A stretch of DNA of 64,000 bases from Gelidibacter gilvus. Lineage in GTDB: Bacteria; Bacteroidota; Bacteroidia; Flavobacteriales; Flavobacteriaceae. The first letter of the stretch is position 1; each line of letters opens with the position of its first letter. The notes beneath the pieces were generated by a model. It was given only the letters and a program-made list of their open reading frames with translations, ran no database searches and was not told the DNA's origin. Shown one piece after another: positions 34,961 through 43,195 of this stretch. The stretch lies in contig NZ_SDDZ01000017.1 in the NCBI RefSeq assembly GCF_004115975.1, positions 1 to 64,000 of the forward strand, read 5' to 3'. A program made the translations under genes and the position numbers.

Positions 34961-35443
34961 ATGAAGGAAATTAAAATTGAAACCCTGCTTAACGTTTATG
35001 AAACTTTAGATGAGCTTCCCAAAGATGTTGTTGATTTGATGAAAAGGGCCATGGAAGCAAGGGATAAGTCCTATTCGCCATATTCCAAATTTAGCGTAGG
35101 TACAGCACTTCTGCTTGAAAATAATGAAATCATCACCGGTAGCAATCAAGAAAACGCGTCCTATCCATCAGGATTATGTGCCGAAAGAACAGCAATTTTT
35201 TATGCAGGAGCGCAATTCCCCGATGTGGTCATCAAAAGAATGGCAATTATTGCAGGTTCAAGATTGAAGATTACAGACAAACCAATTCCACCATGTGGCG
35301 CATGTCGTCAATCTATAGCTGAATATGAAATAAAGCAAGATTCGCCTATTGAAATCTACTTTATGGGGGAGAAGGGAAAGGTAGTTCGATCACATTCTTT
35401 AGCAAATCTTCTTCCATTGGTGTTTGATAAAACAGTTCTATAA
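34961..35443 (+). CDS. cdd: Cytidine deaminase
   Basis: 160 aa zinc enzyme that deaminates cytidine and deoxycytidine to uridines in pyrimidine salvage. The zinc and catalytic residues are in NASYPSGLCAERTAIF (Cys73, Glu75) and PPCGACRQSIAEY (the CxxC near residues 109-112). The N-terminal SYSPYSKFSVGTALLLENN is also characteristic. A candidate -7 box TATTTTTA is at 34935-34942. Confidence 0.95.
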   Translation: MKEIKIETLLNVYETLDELPKDVVDLMKRAMEARDKSYSPYSKFSVGTALLLENNEIITGSNQENASYPSGLCAERTAIFYAGAQFPDVVIKRMAIIAGSRLKITDKPIPPCGACRQSIAEYEIKQDSPIEIYFMGEKGKVVRSHSLANLLPLVFDKTVL

Positions 35444-35496
35444 CGATTTCGTAGAAGTTTTACGATTTTCAGCTTTTTCATTAATGGTTAATGTGT

Positions 35497-35504
35497 TACT
35501 TTTG
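35497..35504 (+). promoter_or_regulatory. Candidate -7 box of pdhA
   Basis: TACTTTTG fits TAnnTTTG and would give a leader of about 140 bases. The leader contains a short hairpin, CCCGAT / ATTGGG, near 35575-35590. No clear TTG element was seen. Confidence 0.35.
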
Positions 35505-35649
35505 TTATCCGTTTAGTGAAGCACAACTTTTGGAGGTTTAAAAAACGAACCAAAAATTGATAGTTGAACTAGTCCCGATTCGATTGGGATCTTCAGCTCT
35601 CTAAACTCGAAACTATATTATGTATTTAATTTTTTAGAAATTATTTCGG

Positions 35650-36648
35650 ATGCAAAAGATAACTAAGGAGGTTTACCTCAAATGGTATGAAGACATGTTG
35701 TTCTGGAGAAAGTTTGAAGACAAACTTGCTGCAGTTTATATTCAACAGAAAGTAAGAGGTTTTCTTCATTTATATAATGGGCAAGAAGCTATTTTAGCTG
35801 GAGCATTGCACGCTATGGACTTGACAAAGGATAAAATGATTACTGCTTATCGTAACCATGTCCAGCCAATTGGTATGGGCGAGGATCCAAAACGCGTGAT
35901 GGCAGAGTTATATGGTAAAGCCACAGGAACTTCCCAAGGTCTTGGAGGATCCATGCATATCTTTTCAAAGGAACATCGTTTTTATGGCGGTCACGGTATT
36001 GTAGGAGGTCAAATTCCATTAGGTGCTGGGATTGCTTTTGGTGATAAATATCACGGTATTGACGCCGTTACTTTATGCTGTTTTGGTGATGGTGCAGCCC
36101 GTCAAGGGTCTTTGCATGAAGCCTTTAATATGGCTATGTTATGGAAACTTCCAGTGGTGTTTGTTTGTGAAAACAACGGCTATGCCATGGGAACGTCAGT
36201 AGCACGTTCTGCCAATCATACAGAAATATGGAAATTAGGTTTAGGCTATGAAATGCCTTGCGGACCTGTTGACGGAATGAACCCAGTAAAAGTGGCAGAA
36301 GCTTTTGATGAAGCTATCCAACGCGCACGACGTGGTGATGGACCAACATTTTTGGAGTTGAAAACATACCGATACAGAGGCCACTCCATGAGTGATGCCC
36401 AGAGTTATAGAACCAAAGATGAGGTTAAGGAATATCAAAAAATAGATCCAATCACACAAGTGAAAGAGGTTATTCTTGAGAAAAAATACGCCACGGAAGA
36501 GGATCTGAAAGTAATTGATCAGCGTGTGAAGGATCTCGTGACGGAATGTGAGAAATTCGCTGATGAATCTCCATATCCAGAAAAAAGCGTCATGTATGAT
36601 GCCGTTTATGAGCAGGAAGATTATCCATTTATACAACACAAAATATAA
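35650..36648 (+). CDS. pdhA: Pyruvate dehydrogenase E1 component, alpha subunit
   Basis: 332 aa thiamine-diphosphate enzyme subunit that decarboxylates pyruvate and passes the acetyl group to lipoyl-E2. The TPP-binding motif starts GDG (CCFGDGAARQGSLHEAFNMA) and ends NN (CENNGYAMGTS). The regulatory-type loop YRYRGHSMSD is present. Also FLHLYNGQEAILAGALHAMD and YRNHVQPIGMG. Four bases separate it from the E2 gene. No E1 beta gene is next to it, so that subunit must be encoded elsewhere. Confidence 0.96.
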   Translation: MQKITKEVYLKWYEDMLFWRKFEDKLAAVYIQQKVRGFLHLYNGQEAILAGALHAMDLTKDKMITAYRNHVQPIGMGEDPKRVMAELYGKATGTSQGLGGSMHIFSKEHRFYGGHGIVGGQIPLGAGIAFGDKYHGIDAVTLCCFGDGAARQGSLHEAFNMAMLWKLPVVFVCENNGYAMGTSVARSANHTEIWKLGLGYEMPCGPVDGMNPVKVAEAFDEAIQRARRGDGPTFLELKTYRYRGHSMSDAQSYRTKDEVKEYQKIDPITQVKEVILEKKYATEEDLKVIDQRVKDLVTECEKFADESPYPEKSVMYDAVYEQEDYPFIQHKI

Positions 36649-36651
36649 GCT

Positions 36652-38325
36652 ATGGCAGAAGTAATAAATATGCCGCGTTTGAGTGACACCATGGAAGAAG
36701 GAACCGTGGCAACGTGGTTAAAAAAAGTAGGAGATAAGATAGTGGAAGGCGATATTTTGGCTGAAATTGAAACCGATAAGGCGACGATGGAGTTTGAATC
36801 TTTTCATGAAGGCACATTACTTTATATTGGTATTCAAGAAGGAGAGACCACTAAGGTGGACGAGTTATTGGCAATTATTGGTGAAGAAGGTGAAGATATT
36901 TCTGATTTGATTGATGGCGGTTCTTCGGATAAAAAAGAAGAAAAGTCAGAGGATAAATCGTCTGAAAAAGAATCTAAAGAAAAAGAAGAGGATGATTCAG
37001 AAAGTGATTCTGATGAAGAAACTTCTGAAGAGAAAGATCCTTCTGGAGAATTACCGGAAGGCGTTACAGTTGTGACCATGCCGCGATTGAGTGATACGAT
37101 GGAAGAAGGTACTGTAGCAACATGGCTTAAAAAAGTAGGTGATAAGGTTGAAGAAGGAGATATCCTTGCGGAAATCGAAACGGATAAGGCAACGATGGAA
37201 TTTGAATCTTTCCAATCGGGTACCTTACTATTTATAGGATTAGATGAAGGTGAAACAGCAAAAGTAGATTCTTTATTGGCAATTATTGGTCCTGAAGGAA
37301 CTGATGCCGCTGCGATTGCTAAAAATCACCAATCGAAAGGATCTGCTAAGAAAGAAGACGCTCCTAAAAAGAAAAGTGCCGATTCTGATAAAAAAGAAAC
37401 CTCTAAAGCAACTGCTAAGGAAGAAAAAAAGGAAGTTTCAACTTCAAGTTCATCAACTTCAGATGGTAGTCGCGTGTTCGTATCGCCTTTGGCCCGGAAA
37501 ATGGCTGAAGAAAAAGGGATCAACTTATCTCACGTAAAAGGTTCTGGAGAAAATGGACGCGTTATCAAACGTGATATTGAAAATTATACCCCAGAGGTAA
37601 GCGCCGCGCCAGCCGCAGTTGGACAAGTTGCCGCCTCCGGACAAGAAGATTTTATTGAGAAACCAAACTCGCAAATGCGTAAAATAATTGCGAAACGTTT
37701 GGCGGAATCTAAATTTACTGCGCCTCATTATTATCTAAACGTGGAGTTTGATATGGATAAGGCCATTGCTTTTAGAACACAGGTTAATGCTATTCCAGAT
37801 ACAAAAATATCGTTCAATGATATGATAGTTAAGGCTTGTGCCTTAGCATTGAAACAGTTTCCACAAGTCAACTCGCAATGGTTTGACGATAAGATCCGAT
37901 TGAACAATCACGTACATATTGGCGTCGCGGTGGCAGTTGAAGACGGATTGGTGGTGCCAGTGGTTCGATTTGCAGATGCATTAAGTTTGTCGGAAATTGG
38001 TGCGAAGGTTAAAGACTATGCAGGACGTTCTAGAACAAAAAAATTGACTCCTCAAGAAATGGAAGGGAGTACGTTTACCATTTCTAATTTAGGAATGTTT
38101 GGTATTGAAAGTTTTACGTCCATTATCAATCAGCCTAATTCAGCGATATTATCTGTGGGCGCCATTCTTGAAAAGCCAGTTGTTAGAGACGGACAGATTG
38201 TTGTAGGCCATACCATGAAACTTTCTTTGGCATGTGATCATAGAACGGTTGATGGAGCTACTGGAGCGGAGTTTTTGCAAACTTTAAAAGGCTTTGTTGA
38301 AAATCCAATTTCGATGTTAGTTTAA
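36652..38325 (+). CDS. pdhC: Pyruvate dehydrogenase E2, dihydrolipoamide acetyltransferase with two lipoyl domains
   Basis: 557 aa. Two near-identical lipoyl domains at about 1-77 and 140-217, each with the lipoylated Lys in EIETDKATMEFES, are joined by acidic/Lys linkers. A peripheral-subunit-binding domain is at about 273-310 (VFVSPLARKMAEEKGINLSH). The C-terminal catalytic domain carries the active-site stretch CDHRTVDGATGAEFLQ. It transfers acetyl groups to CoA and forms the complex core. The charged linkers repeat Ser, Glu, Asp and Lys and are low in complexity. Operon with pdhA. Confidence 0.96.
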   Translation: MAEVINMPRLSDTMEEGTVATWLKKVGDKIVEGDILAEIETDKATMEFESFHEGTLLYIGIQEGETTKVDELLAIIGEEGEDISDLIDGGSSDKKEEKSEDKSSEKESKEKEEDDSESDSDEETSEEKDPSGELPEGVTVVTMPRLSDTMEEGTVATWLKKVGDKVEEGDILAEIETDKATMEFESFQSGTLLFIGLDEGETAKVDSLLAIIGPEGTDAAAIAKNHQSKGSAKKEDAPKKKSADSDKKETSKATAKEEKKEVSTSSSSTSDGSRVFVSPLARKMAEEKGINLSHVKGSGENGRVIKRDIENYTPEVSAAPAAVGQVAASGQEDFIEKPNSQMRKIIAKRLAESKFTAPHYYLNVEFDMDKAIAFRTQVNAIPDTKISFNDMIVKACALALKQFPQVNSQWFDDKIRLNNHVHIGVAVAVEDGLVVPVVRFADALSLSEIGAKVKDYAGRSRTKKLTPQEMEGSTFTISNLGMFGIESFTSIINQPNSAILSVGAILEKPVVRDGQIVVGHTMKLSLACDHRTVDGATGAEFLQTLKGFVENPISMLV

Positions 38326-38417
38326 GTACGAATTTTGTAATCTTGTGTGAATGAGTATTTAATTATACTCAAGACATGATCAGTTGAGACATATATACAT
38401 GTATTAATATAAATAGA

Positions 38418-38450
38418 AAAAACCTGTTTCATTGTAAGAAGCAGGTTTTT
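38418..38450 (+). terminator. Terminator of the pdhA-pdhC operon
   Basis: Stem AAAAACCTGTTTC / GAAGCAGGTTTTT (one T-G pair), seven-base loop, U tract included in the stem end. It lies about 93 bp after the E2 stop. Confidence 0.85.
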
Positions 38451-38476
38451 CTATATGAGACGAACTATAGATTATT

Positions 38477-39475
38477 ATGAAAAAGATTTATTTACTTGGT
38501 GTTATTTTAATTTTTGCCTCGTGTAAAACAAAAGTTCAGGAATCTCCTGAAAATGGCACAAACGATATGGATTTAGCTGAAAATGCTTCAGTAAGCAAGA
38601 CCTTAGATTTCGTGACCAGTGCGGAACTTAAAGAAACCGTATTTTATTTGGCGTCAGACGAGCTTCGTGGCCGTGCGACAGGCTCAGAAGGCATTGAGAA
38701 AGCAGCCGTTTATATCGAGGACAAATTCAAATCATATCATGTTGCCCCGTATTTTGAAACCTATCGGGATCATTATAAGGCGCAAGGAATGGATGCGACC
38801 AATGTTGTGGGATATATAGAAGGTAACGATCCAGAATTGAAGAAGGAATTTATCATTCTAGGTGCGCACTATGACCATATTGGAGTTGTGAATGCTGTTG
38901 ATGGCGATTCTATTGCCAACGGTGCCAATGACGATGCATCAGGCGTGGCAACTGTTTTGGCCATGGCGCGTTATTTTGCTACTAATAAAAACAATAAAAG
39001 AAGCATTTTATTTACGCTTTACTCTGGTGAAGAAATAGGCCTGATGGGGTCAAAACATTTAGCAGAACGCTTAAAAGAGGAGAACATTAATCTTTACACC
39101 ATGATCAATTTTGAAATGATTGGTGTGCCCATGGTCGACAAGGATTATGAGGCTTACTTTACCGGCTTTGATCTGTCAAACATGGCTACAAAGATGAATG
39201 ATTATGTGAATTATAAGCTTTTGGATGAATTGCCGAAAGCCAAGGAGTTTCAACTTTTTTACCGTTCGGATAATTATTCGTTTTTTAAAGTTTTCAATAA
39301 ACCTGCCCATGCCATTTCCACTTTTGATTTTACTAATTTTGACCATTACCATCAAGTGGGAGATGAAGCGGAATTAATGGATTATGAATTTATGGCTGAT
39401 TTGGTGAATAAATTAATTCCAGCATTTGAAGCCATGAGCAATACAACAACCCAAGAAATAAAAATGAATGAGTAA
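38477..39475 (+). CDS. M28-family zinc metallopeptidase lipoprotein
   Basis: 332 aa. Lipobox LIFASC (Cys16) gives a lipoprotein anchor. The catalytic domain has the co-catalytic zinc pattern of M28 aminopeptidases: GAHYDHIGV (His), NGANDDASGVATVLAMARYF (bridging Asp), YSGEEIGLMGS (Glu-Glu), and the late His in FDFTNFDHYHQVGDE. Likely an exopeptidase acting outside the cytoplasm. The 3' end overlaps the next gene by 8 bp, so it is translationally linked to an SDR enzyme. Confidence 0.92.
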   Translation: MKKIYLLGVILIFASCKTKVQESPENGTNDMDLAENASVSKTLDFVTSAELKETVFYLASDELRGRATGSEGIEKAAVYIEDKFKSYHVAPYFETYRDHYKAQGMDATNVVGYIEGNDPELKKEFIILGAHYDHIGVVNAVDGDSIANGANDDASGVATVLAMARYFATNKNNKRSILFTLYSGEEIGLMGSKHLAERLKEENINLYTMINFEMIGVPMVDKDYEAYFTGFDLSNMATKMNDYVNYKLLDELPKAKEFQLFYRSDNYSFFKVFNKPAHAISTFDFTNFDHYHQVGDEAELMDYEFMADLVNKLIPAFEAMSNTTTQEIKMNE

Positions 39476-40151
39476 AAATATCGTTATCACAGGAACTAGT
39501 AGAGGAATTGGCTATGAATTGGTGAAATTATTCGCCAAACAAGGACATCAGGTTTTGGCATTGTCCAGAAATGATGGCCCTGTAAAAGCCTTGAAATTGA
39601 AGAATGTAAAGGCCTTTTGTTTTGATTTGGGAGATGCTGAAGCTTATTTGAAAGTGCAAGATTATATTACTGAACATTGGCAACATGTGGACGCATTGAT
39701 CAACAACGCCGGACACGTGCTCAATAAGCCTTTTGAAAAGACAACGGTCAGCGATTTTGAAGAAGTCTACCGTACCAATGTTTTTGGGATGGCAGAGTTG
39801 ACAAGAGTCCTTATTCCCTATATGGCAAAGAACAGTCATGTGGTTACCATGAGTTCCATGGGAGGTGTTCAGGGTAGTATGAAATTTCCAGGACTTGCCG
39901 CCTATAGTTCTAGTAAAGCTGCAGTAATTACCTTAACGGAATTGCTTGCAGAAGAATATAAGGATTCTGGTATTTCCTTCAATGTATTGGCGTTGGGTGC
40001 GGTTCAGACTGAAATGTTGGAAGAAGCTTTTCCAGGTTATAAAGCCCCGATAACACCTGAAGAAATAGCGGAATATATTGTTGATTTTTCATTAAAAGGG
40101 CAAAAATTTTATAACGGAAAATTACTTCAAGTTTCCAATTCGACCCCATAA
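39468..40151 (+). CDS. Short-chain dehydrogenase/reductase
   Basis: 227 aa NAD(P)-dependent oxidoreductase with a Rossmann fold. Cofactor motif TGTSRGIGYE near the N-terminus, then NNAGHVLN, catalytic Ser in VVTMSSMGGVQG and YSSSKAAV (Tyr-x-x-x-Lys). The substrate cannot be inferred. It overlaps the M28 gene and lies 2 bp before the HAD gene, so the three form an operon. Confidence 0.94.
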   Translation: MSKNIVITGTSRGIGYELVKLFAKQGHQVLALSRNDGPVKALKLKNVKAFCFDLGDAEAYLKVQDYITEHWQHVDALINNAGHVLNKPFEKTTVSDFEEVYRTNVFGMAELTRVLIPYMAKNSHVVTMSSMGGVQGSMKFPGLAAYSSSKAAVITLTELLAEEYKDSGISFNVLALGAVQTEMLEEAFPGYKAPITPEEIAEYIVDFSLKGQKFYNGKLLQVSNSTP

Positions 40152-40153
40152 TT

Positions 40154-40792
40154 ATGTCTAAGTATAAGTGTGTTATTTTTGATTGTGACGGTGTTTTGGT
40201 AGATAGTGAGCCGATCGCTAATCAAGTGTTGGTTGAAATGGCCAATGAATATGGCGCTAATATCGATTTGGATTATGCTTTGCGAAATTTTAAAGGCACG
40301 TCCATGCAGAACTGTTATGCCCAAGTTGCGGAGTTGGCCACACAAAGATTACCAGATGATTTTATGCCAAATTTCAGGGAACGTAGTTTTGAATCCTTTA
40401 GAAAAAATATTCAACCGGTAGAGGGTGTCACTGAGGTTATTGAAAGCCTGGACATGCCATTCTGCGTGGCCTCAAGCGGACCAGAAAATAAGATTCGGCT
40501 TAATTTAGAGTTAACAGGGTTATTGCCTCATTTTGAAGGCAATATTTTCAGTTGCTTTACCATAAGAAAATGGAAGCCAGATCCCGCTGTTTTTCTCTGG
40601 GCTGCAGAAACTATGGGTTTTCATCCCAGTGAATGCTTGGTCATTGAAGACAGTATGAGTGGGGTAAATGCAGCTTTAAATGGAGGTTTTGATGTCTTTG
40701 GGTTTACAGCACATGATTATAATAACGAACTCGAAGGAAACGCCACATTAACTTTTAATGAGATGTCACAACTCTTAAAGTTGATGAAGTAA
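40154..40792 (+). CDS. HAD-superfamily phosphatase (beta-phosphoglucomutase/phosphatase group)
   Basis: 212 aa cytosolic haloacid-dehalogenase-fold enzyme. Motif I VIFDCDGVLVDSE (nucleophile Asp), motif II VASSGPENK, motif III KWKPDPAVFLWAAE and motif IV VIEDSMSGVNAA are all in order. It probably hydrolyses a sugar phosphate or nucleotide; the exact substrate is not readable. Last gene of the M28-SDR-HAD operon. Confidence 0.94.
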   Translation: MSKYKCVIFDCDGVLVDSEPIANQVLVEMANEYGANIDLDYALRNFKGTSMQNCYAQVAELATQRLPDDFMPNFRERSFESFRKNIQPVEGVTEVIESLDMPFCVASSGPENKIRLNLELTGLLPHFEGNIFSCFTIRKWKPDPAVFLWAAETMGFHPSECLVIEDSMSGVNAALNGGFDVFGFTAHDYNNELEGNATLTFNEMSQLLKLMK

Positions 40793-40861
40793 AATATTCT
40801 CCTTGTGGGAAATAGAGCCTATTCCCAAGTGTGTTTTTTCAATCCAGAGCGTTTCTCAAAC

Positions 40862-41071
40862 CTATTTGATCTTGGTTAGTGCTGAGCCCTTATGCGCCGC
40901 AATATGATCGGTTTTGTCACTTTTAATTTCATACTGTGGCTCATCTTTGCTGGCATGATGCGTGTAGCCCTTATAATCAAAATCGGAATGGTGCACTTTT
41001 ATGATTTTTCCTGAGACATGTCCAGCCTCGGAATTCCATTTGACATGATCTCCAACTTTAAAATTTGTCAT
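40862..41071 (-). CDS. HVA1/DUF2945-type small protein
   Basis: 69 aa: FKVGDHVKWNSEAGHVSGKI, then HHASKDEPQYEIKSDKTDHI and AAHKGSALTKIK. This matches the small hypervirulence-associated (HVA1, DUF2945) family, a beta-barrel-like domain of unproved function that is widespread in bacteria and fungi. A single gene on the minus strand, converging on the HAD gene. No signal peptide. Confidence 0.85.
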   Translation of the reverse strand: MTNFKVGDHVKWNSEAGHVSGKIIKVHHSDFDYKGYTHHASKDEPQYEIKSDKTDHIAAHKGSALTKIK

Positions 41072-41191
41072 AATCCTTGTGAATTAGCGATTTTTAAATA
41101 TGTGTTTTTATAAGTAGTCACGGTTTTTCACGACCTAAGTCTTGATTCTAACAGCGAAAAAGTCTTTTCTAAAAGCAGTCTTATTTCTTTT

Positions 41192-41863
41192 CTATATGTT
41201 TTTCATTACATTTTCCGTAATCCTATCACATCTGCTAAAACCGAATTCATAAATATTGTTATCATGAGAGAGTTCAAAAAGTTTATCTTTTAGCATTTCT
41301 TTTGAACGGTGCAAACGCACTTTAACATTGGACAGTGATAAATCTAAGGCTACCGCGATTTCATTTGAACTCATGCCTTCAACCTCCTTCATCATATAAA
41401 CAATTTTATACTTGGCGTCTAGGTGGTCTATCGCGTTTTCCAACACTTGTCTTGCTTCCTTTTGTATCATTTTTTCCTGCGGATTCAATTGCTTGTGATC
41501 TGGTATTTCTAAAAGGCTATCTTGCTTAACATGCTCAGCATGCTGATTAATGTGAAATAACTTTCCTTTTTCTTTTAATCTCGCCAATGCTTCGTTAATG
41601 GCAATGCGAATGAGCCATGTTGAAAATGATGCCTCCAGTTTGAATTGATAGAGCTTGGTAAATCCTTTGATATAACTGTTTTGCATGATGTCCTCGATTT
41701 CGGCTTCATCATTGAGATAGCTTCTTATAATGCGATACAGTTTTTGGTTGTTTCGTCTTACTAAAATCTCATAGAGTTCTTTTTCTCCAGAAAGAATTCG
41801 TCTGATAATTTCTGGTTCTTCTAATTTTTGTCGGTTAAAATTGTTAATATTTATGGCTTCCAT
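41192..41863 (-). CDS. ECF-type RNA polymerase sigma factor
   Basis: 223 aa. Region 2 spans LYEILVRRNNQKLYRIIRSY and EAEIEDIMQNSYIKGFTKLY, then the -10 recognition helix FSTWLIRIAINEALARLKEK. Region 4 is VYMMKEVEGMSSNEIAVALD followed by LSLSNVKVRLHRSKEMLKDK. A longer N-terminus and a C-terminal extension (about 25 residues with a Cys) add to the usual length. It is divergent from a DoxX-like gene and near the YceI/porin operon, which may include its targets (inference). No adjacent anti-sigma gene is evident. Confidence 0.93.
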   Translation of the reverse strand: MEAININNFNRQKLEEPEIIRRILSGEKELYEILVRRNNQKLYRIIRSYLNDEAEIEDIMQNSYIKGFTKLYQFKLEASFSTWLIRIAINEALARLKEKGKLFHINQHAEHVKQDSLLEIPDHKQLNPQEKMIQKEARQVLENAIDHLDAKYKIVYMMKEVEGMSSNEIAVALDLSLSNVKVRLHRSKEMLKDKLFELSHDNNIYEFGFSRCDRITENVMKNI

Positions 41864-41906
41864 CTTGACATGATTTTTGTTTTAGATAGATAAAACGATA
41901 AAAAGT

Positions 41907-41920
41907 TACAAAATTTTGTA
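41907..41920. promoter_or_regulatory. Palindrome TACAAAATTTTGTA in a divergent promoter region
   Basis: Perfect 14-base palindrome in the 114-bp gap between the sigma-factor gene and the DoxX-like gene, a position suited to an operator controlling both. No regulator can be assigned. Confidence 0.35.
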
Positions 41921-41977
41921 TCCTTTTTTATGATTTTCCATCAAAAGATGGTAACAAACTTTAAAAAACATTAAATC

Positions 41978-42358
41978 ATGGATTCAAATGTACAGTTAGT
42001 AAGAAACATTTTGAAATACACTTTTGGTCTTGTACCAATTGTGGCAGGATTAGATAAATTCACTAATATCTTGACCAATTGGACGCAGTACCTAGGGGAT
42101 GGGATGGTAGAAATCCTTCCTTTTGAGCCTTCAGTTTTTATGATGATTATTGGTGTTATTGAAATTGTAGCGGGTTTTTTAGTCCTCACAAGAACCAAGT
42201 TTGGCGCTTATCTCGTTTCAATATGGTTGGTGCTGATTGCCTTGAGTTTAATATTTAGCGGGATCTATTTAGATGTAGCCGTTAGAGATATTGTAATGGC
42301 GATAGGTGCATTTTCATTGGCTAAATTGTCAGAAAATACGATCAAAGCTAGAGTTTAA
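41978..42358 (+). CDS. DoxX-like family inner-membrane protein
   Basis: 126 aa with four predicted membrane segments: about 14-30 (YTFGLVPIVAGLDKFTN), 50-70 (SVFMMIIGVIEIVAGFLVL), 75-95 (FGAYLVSIWLVLIALSLIF) and 100-118 (VAVRDIVMAIGAFSLAKLS). The LDKFTNILTNWTQYL loop after the first segment is the usual DoxX/DoxD-like feature. The physiological role of the family is not settled (links to thiosulfate or redox chemistry have been proposed). Divergent from the ECF sigma gene. Confidence 0.82.
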   Translation: MDSNVQLVRNILKYTFGLVPIVAGLDKFTNILTNWTQYLGDGMVEILPFEPSVFMMIIGVIEIVAGFLVLTRTKFGAYLVSIWLVLIALSLIFSGIYLDVAVRDIVMAIGAFSLAKLSENTIKARV

Positions 42359-42502
42359 AATTCCTGGTTCTATCCGATAGCTACAATCTTACTTTGGTGG
42401 ATTGGCGTATTAATGTATGGGGAGAAAATATAAAGGAAATGATTGGTTAGAGGTAAAATGTCTCGTTTCCATCTGTTTGGATTATTTCTGAAAGAGGAGT
42501 AT

Positions 42503-43087
42503 TTAACTCTCTTCAACGACCAGTTTGAAACTAATTTCAATTTCATCTGAAACTACGACCAAACCAAACATTTTTTTAGGTGCTTCCAATTTGAAGTCTT
42601 TAATGTTCAATTTAAGTTTTCCGGAAATCAACCAATTTTCTAAATTCTGATATGTTGTTTCCATGTGATAAGATCGTGTCAAACCAGCGATTTCAATATC
42701 AATTAAAGCATCCGCCATATTTTTTTTGTGCGATTTCAAATTAATTTGTTTTAAGGTCAGAGAAATTCTAGGGTAGATGTCTGATTGTAATAACCCGTGA
42801 AAATCTTTGTTAATTCCCTTTCCTCCGCAATCAAATCCATTGTTCTCTAAAATGAGCACCGACTTTTCAAATTTGATAATATCGTGTTCTTTTTCATAAT
42901 GGATCTGAATAGGTTTATTTAGGTTCTGTATTTCGTATGCGCAAGTAAAATCCTTAACATTACTAGTGCCATTGATCTGTAATTCACTTTTGGGAGTAAT
43001 GCGTATGGTTTTACTGTTTTTTACAGTATTTATTTTGGAAAAAGAAACCAAAATTAGAAACGGTAAAATAAAGAGAAATCTTTTCAT
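42503..43087 (-). CDS. YceI-family secreted lipocalin-like protein
   Basis: 194 aa with an N-terminal signal segment. The pattern ELQINGTSNVKDFTCAYEIQ and a beta-strand-rich remainder ending EIEISFKLVV fit the YceI fold, which binds polyisoprenoid or similar lipids in the periplasm of other bacteria. It contains two Cys (FTCAYE and FDCGGKG), a diverged feature compared with the second YceI at 44491. Last gene of a three-gene minus-strand group, separated from it by a strong terminator, so it may be transcribed apart. Confidence 0.82.
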   Translation of the reverse strand: MKRFLFILPFLILVSFSKINTVKNSKTIRITPKSELQINGTSNVKDFTCAYEIQNLNKPIQIHYEKEHDIIKFEKSVLILENNGFDCGGKGINKDFHGLLQSDIYPRISLTLKQINLKSHKKNMADALIDIEIAGLTRSYHMETTYQNLENWLISGKLKLNIKDFKLEAPKKMFGLVVVSDEIEISFKLVVEES

Positions 43088-43120
43088 GGTTCTATTTATT
43101 ATGCGGCTACAATATATTTA

Positions 43121-43171
43121 AAAAAAAACTAACCCCATTCATTTAGTGGACGACTAAATAAATGAGGTTAG
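43121..43171 (-). terminator. Strong terminator after the porin-like gene
   Basis: Nineteen-base arms CTAACCCCATTCATTTAGT (43129-43147) and ACTAAATAAATGAGGTTAG (43153-43171) with two mismatches, loop GGACG, and eight A on the plus strand giving a long U tract on the minus transcript. Confidence 0.92.
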
Positions 43172-43195
43172 CTACTATAAACACTAATTTGTTAG

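Noticed and set aside
35650-38325. Missing E1 beta gene as a sign of operon damage
   Set aside because: In flavobacteria pdhB is commonly encoded away from pdhA-pdhC, and both genes here are intact with normal spacing.
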